Shown piece after piece: positions 7,225-7,248 of a DNA stretch of 7,248 bases (positions are counted from its first letter, which is position 1; each line of letters opens with the position of its first letter). The notes under the pieces were generated by a model. That model saw nothing but the letters and a program-made list of their open reading frames with translations, was not told the origin of the DNA and made no database searches. The translations under genes were made by a program, and so were the position numbers. Source of the stretch: Armatimonadota bacterium (GTDB lineage Bacteria > Armatimonadota > Zipacnadia > Zipacnadales > JABUFB01); NCBI GenBank assembly GCA_018056145.1, contig JAGPGE010000290.1, positions 1 through 7,248 on the forward strand, given 5' to 3'.

Positions 7225-7248
7225 TGGGCGCTGTCGCAGATCGGTTCG

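Noticed and set aside
7224..7248. Possible downstream gene starting at ATG 7224-7226 in a TGATG overlap (M-G-A-V-A-D-R-F)
   Set aside because: Stop-start overlaps are common in operons, but only eight codons are visible and no good Shine-Dalgarno precedes it. The alternative in-frame reading continues the HEAT repeat in exact register, which is the stronger signal.
1..7248. Promoter, terminator, tRNA, rRNA or insertion sequence
   Set aside because: The window is essentially all coding. I saw no hairpin followed by a T run, no tRNA or rRNA-like stretch, and no terminal inverted repeats or transposase motifs.

Overview
The window is GC-rich (about two-thirds G+C by eye) and is almost entirely one plus-strand reading frame. 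It is open from base 1 and closes at the TGA at 7222-7224. It encodes at least 2407 residues of uninterrupted HEAT / PBS-lyase-like (EZ-HEAT, HEAT_2) alpha-helical repeats. Strong G/C bias at third codon positions and an Ala/Arg/Asp/Leu-rich, lysine-poor protein suggest a high-GC bacterium. Large HEAT proteins of this kind are familiar from environmental phyla such as Armatimonadota, Planctomycetota and Chloroflexota, but the lineage cannot be fixed from this window. No RNA gene, mobile element, CRISPR array, promoter or terminator can be supported.

Residues are numbered here with the ATG at 61 as residue 1, for convenience only. I do not think it is the true start: the 20 codons before it continue the same repeat, so the gene begins upstream of the window. 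Using the Arg (or equivalent) of the 'VR' signature as an anchor, I count 78 complete repeats and a 79th that is interrupted. Layout: a less regular N-terminal part with one 8-residue loop insertion (bases 1-900); three very regular 14-repeat blocks (901-2178, 2179-3453, 3454-4731); a fourth block with a phase slip (4732-6009); and a more irregular C-terminal part (6010-7221).

Two points stand out. First, repeat spacing is not random between 30 and 31: it follows 31-30-30-31-30-30-31 (seven repeats, 213 residues, 639 bp) nearly perfectly for six consecutive units. The 213-residue total still holds for three more units despite local slips. Alternate units resemble each other most, implying a 426-residue (14-repeat) duplicated module. 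Second, the TGA at 7222-7224 falls inside a repeat. The same frame continues as W-A-L-S-Q-I-G-S to the window edge, with its Ile-Gly exactly where the repeat register predicts. The stop therefore looks like a recent nonsense change, a sequencing error or a recoded/readthrough codon, not the natural end.

With one gene visible, no operon partners can be named. The protein is best described as a giant all-HEAT scaffold or binding superhelix of unknown function. No catalytic domain, signal peptide or membrane segment is visible in the window.
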